Below, in pieces: positions 62,717 to 64,000 of a DNA stretch of 64,000 nucleotides. Every line of letters starts with the position of its first letter. Within the stretch, counting starts at the first letter, position 1. The DNA comes from Sphingomonas telluris (GTDB taxonomy: Bacteria; Pseudomonadota; Alphaproteobacteria; Sphingomonadales; Sphingomonadaceae): the NCBI RefSeq assembly GCF_022568775.1, contig NZ_JAKZHW010000001.1, positions 372,001 to 436,000 of the forward strand, written 5' to 3'. The notes below the pieces were generated by a model, which was given only the letters and a program-made list of their open reading frames with translations, had not been told where the DNA came from and searched no databases. Position numbers and translations under genes: made by a program.

Positions 62717-64000
62717 CTAAGCAGATGCAACTGACGCGCGAAGCGCGGCCGCATGATCTCTGATCAACGCCTGTGTGGAAAGATCGGTATCAAAGACGCT
62801 GTACCAGCCCTGCGGCTCGTGCGGCGGATCGCCGACGTATGAGGTGTCGCCCCGTACGAAATGCTTGTCGGGGTGCTGCGCGCGTCCTTCGCCGCCCCAC
62901 GCCCAGAAGTTCGAGCCCGCGATCGGCCCGCCGCTGCGCACGCTGTCGAGCACCGCGCCGTAGATGAGCGAGTAGAAGCGGTCCTTATAGGTCGTCGCGC
63001 TCCCGGGATCGAAGCCGCCGCCGTCGCGCGGGAAACCAAACTCTTCGATGACCAAGGGTCTGTGGAGCTGCGCGGCAATGGCGACTTGCCGTGCGATGTA
63101 GTCGCGGGTCTTGGTTTCGACCGTCGGCCAGGTTCCGGCGAGGTCCTTGGGGTCTGCCCAGCTCCAGTTCTGCGGCCAGATGTGCGCGGTGACGTAGTCG
63201 ATGGCAGCCGTAGAGTGCGCATCGAGGACGCAGTCGTCGCTGTCGAGGCAGCCCTGCGTTCCTTCGCTACCGGTGCAGACGAGATGGTTGGGATCCAGCG
63301 ACTTGATCGCGCGGGCAGTTCCCTCGATCCAGCCGAGATATGCAGGCATGTTCTTCCGCCCTGCCTCTTCGCTGCCTCCCGGCCTCGGCTCGTTGGCGAG
63401 CTGCCATGACATGATCGCCGGGTCGTCACGGTAAAGCTGTCCGGTGACCGTGTTGCGTCGAGTAACGACGGCGCGAACATAGTCATAGTAGAGGTTGGTC
63501 GCAGCCGCGCTCTCGTAAAATTCCGAGGCCATGTCGGCGAATTCCGGCCAAGGATGCGCCGGGTCGTTCATGTTGATGTAGCGGCCGCCGTTCGTCCAAT
63601 AGAGATAGGTCATCATCCCGCCCGACCATTCCCAGAAATTGGTCAGGTAGATGACCGCCCGCATGCCGCGCTTGCCCATCTCCGCCAGGGCGAAGTCGAG
63701 CCCGCGCAGAAGCGTCTCGTTGTACTCGCTCGATTGCGTCCGGAACGCCGGCGTGATGGAGTTCTTGAGCGGCGAGAGCTCGGATGACCCGAGAATACGG
63801 ACGTTGGAAATGCCGAGCATCTGAAGCCGGTCGAACTCGCGCCTCAGCCGTTCGCGGTTCCCGAACGGCGTGTCGGCGCCGAGGTGTGCCGCGTACCACA
63901 TGTTCGTTCCGGCGTAGCGGTACGTCTCATTGCCGAGCACGAACCGATTGTGTTCCCGGCGCACGAATTGTGGAGGTGAGGGCGGCGAGACGAGCGGCGC
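62717..64000 (-). CDS. GH5-family mannanase-like glycoside hydrolase (partial)
   Basis: The visible 428 codons are open to the window edge, so the N-terminus (probably with a signal) lies beyond it. A start could be placed at a GTG at 63964, but the frame stays open upstream with a Pro-rich linker (VSPPSPPQF). The domain begins with TYRYAGTNMWYAAHLG, has the acid/base Glu in WQLANEPRPGG and the nucleophile Glu in LVIEEFGFPRD, as in endo-1,4-beta-mannosidases. It ends 2 bases before the LOV-HTH coding frame. Confidence 0.88.
   Translation of the reverse strand, partial: APLVSPPSPPQFVRREHNRFVLGNETYRYAGTNMWYAAHLGADTPFGNRERLRREFDRLQMLGISNVRILGSSELSPLKNSITPAFRTQSSEYNETLLRGLDFALAEMGKRGMRAVIYLTNFWEWSGGMMTYLYWTNGGRYINMNDPAHPWPEFADMASEFYESAAATNLYYDYVRAVVTRRNTVTGQLYRDDPAIMSWQLANEPRPGGSEEAGRKNMPAYLGWIEGTARAIKSLDPNHLVCTGSEGTQGCLDSDDCVLDAHSTAAIDYVTAHIWPQNWSWADPKDLAGTWPTVETKTRDYIARQVAIAAQLHRPLVIEEFGFPRDGGGFDPGSATTYKDRFYSLIYGAVLDSVRSGGPIAGSNFWAWGGEGRAQHPDKHFVRGDTSYVGDPPHEPQGWYSVFDTDLSTQALIRDHAAALRASVASA

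Overview
The window is GC-rich and gene-dense. It looks like the chromosome of an alphaproteobacterium of the sphingomonad type. Pointers are the TIGR02300 (FYDLN acid) protein, DUF2794, cmk/rpsA/ihfB, an extended S9, a TIGR03118 protein with a PEP-CTERM-like tail, a DES1-like sphingolipid-type desaturase, a LOV-HTH regulator, and a dispersed intergenic repeat around AATGGGTsGAAAGCGGACA that I associate with sphingomonad genomes. Taxonomy is inferred from gene content only.

Left end (1-13.1 kb) is accessory. Two related IS110-family elements lie in tandem beside rfbB. A reverse-strand chaperone-usher operon follows, with three small secreted subunit-like proteins, an usher and a chaperone. 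Next come a MarR-like regulator, a lone PAS protein, two tiny paralogous proteins, and a tyrosine integrase that lacks its catalytic C-terminus and sits directly at the 3' end of tRNA-Ala(GGC).

13.2-23.7 kb is core translation and nucleotide metabolism (TIGR02300, cmk, rpsA, ihfB, tRNA-Leu). cmk and rpsA are about 7 kb apart, separated by a J-domain/LprI-like fusion, a GGDEF-EAL protein, a TMEM175-like channel, a lipoprotein and hypotheticals.

23.7-27.2 kb is the most intriguing block: an NPPY methyltransferase, a heme-oxygenase-like diiron enzyme, a divergent PurD-like ATP-grasp enzyme and a SET-domain protein, tightly packed. It resembles a small uncharacterised modification or biosynthesis locus.

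27.3-36.4 kb holds a second GGDEF-EAL paralogue with a degenerate cyclase half, an LplT-like transporter divergent from pgsA, and an oxidative-stress cluster (katG, oxyR, ahpC, ahpD). 36.4-44 kb is mostly small conserved hypotheticals, a PEP-CTERM protein, a stand-alone LeuA regulatory domain and cysE.

44.2-47.5 kb is a relic of a surface-polysaccharide locus: a 5'-truncated epimerase, a methyltransferase and an AsnB-type amidotransferase. 47.6-56.4 kb carries a marR-emrA-emrB efflux operon, metC, DUF167, an aldo/keto reductase, a ThuA/amidohydrolase pair and the desaturase.

56.5-64 kb holds a J-domain protein, DDAH, rplM-rpsI, a DIPP-like Nudix divergent from a CYTH-CHAD protein (polyphosphate or inositol-pyrophosphate theme), a PilZ protein, DUF378, a LOV-HTH photoreceptor and a GH5 mannanase that runs off the right edge. 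Two GGDEF-EAL proteins plus PilZ indicate c-di-GMP signalling.
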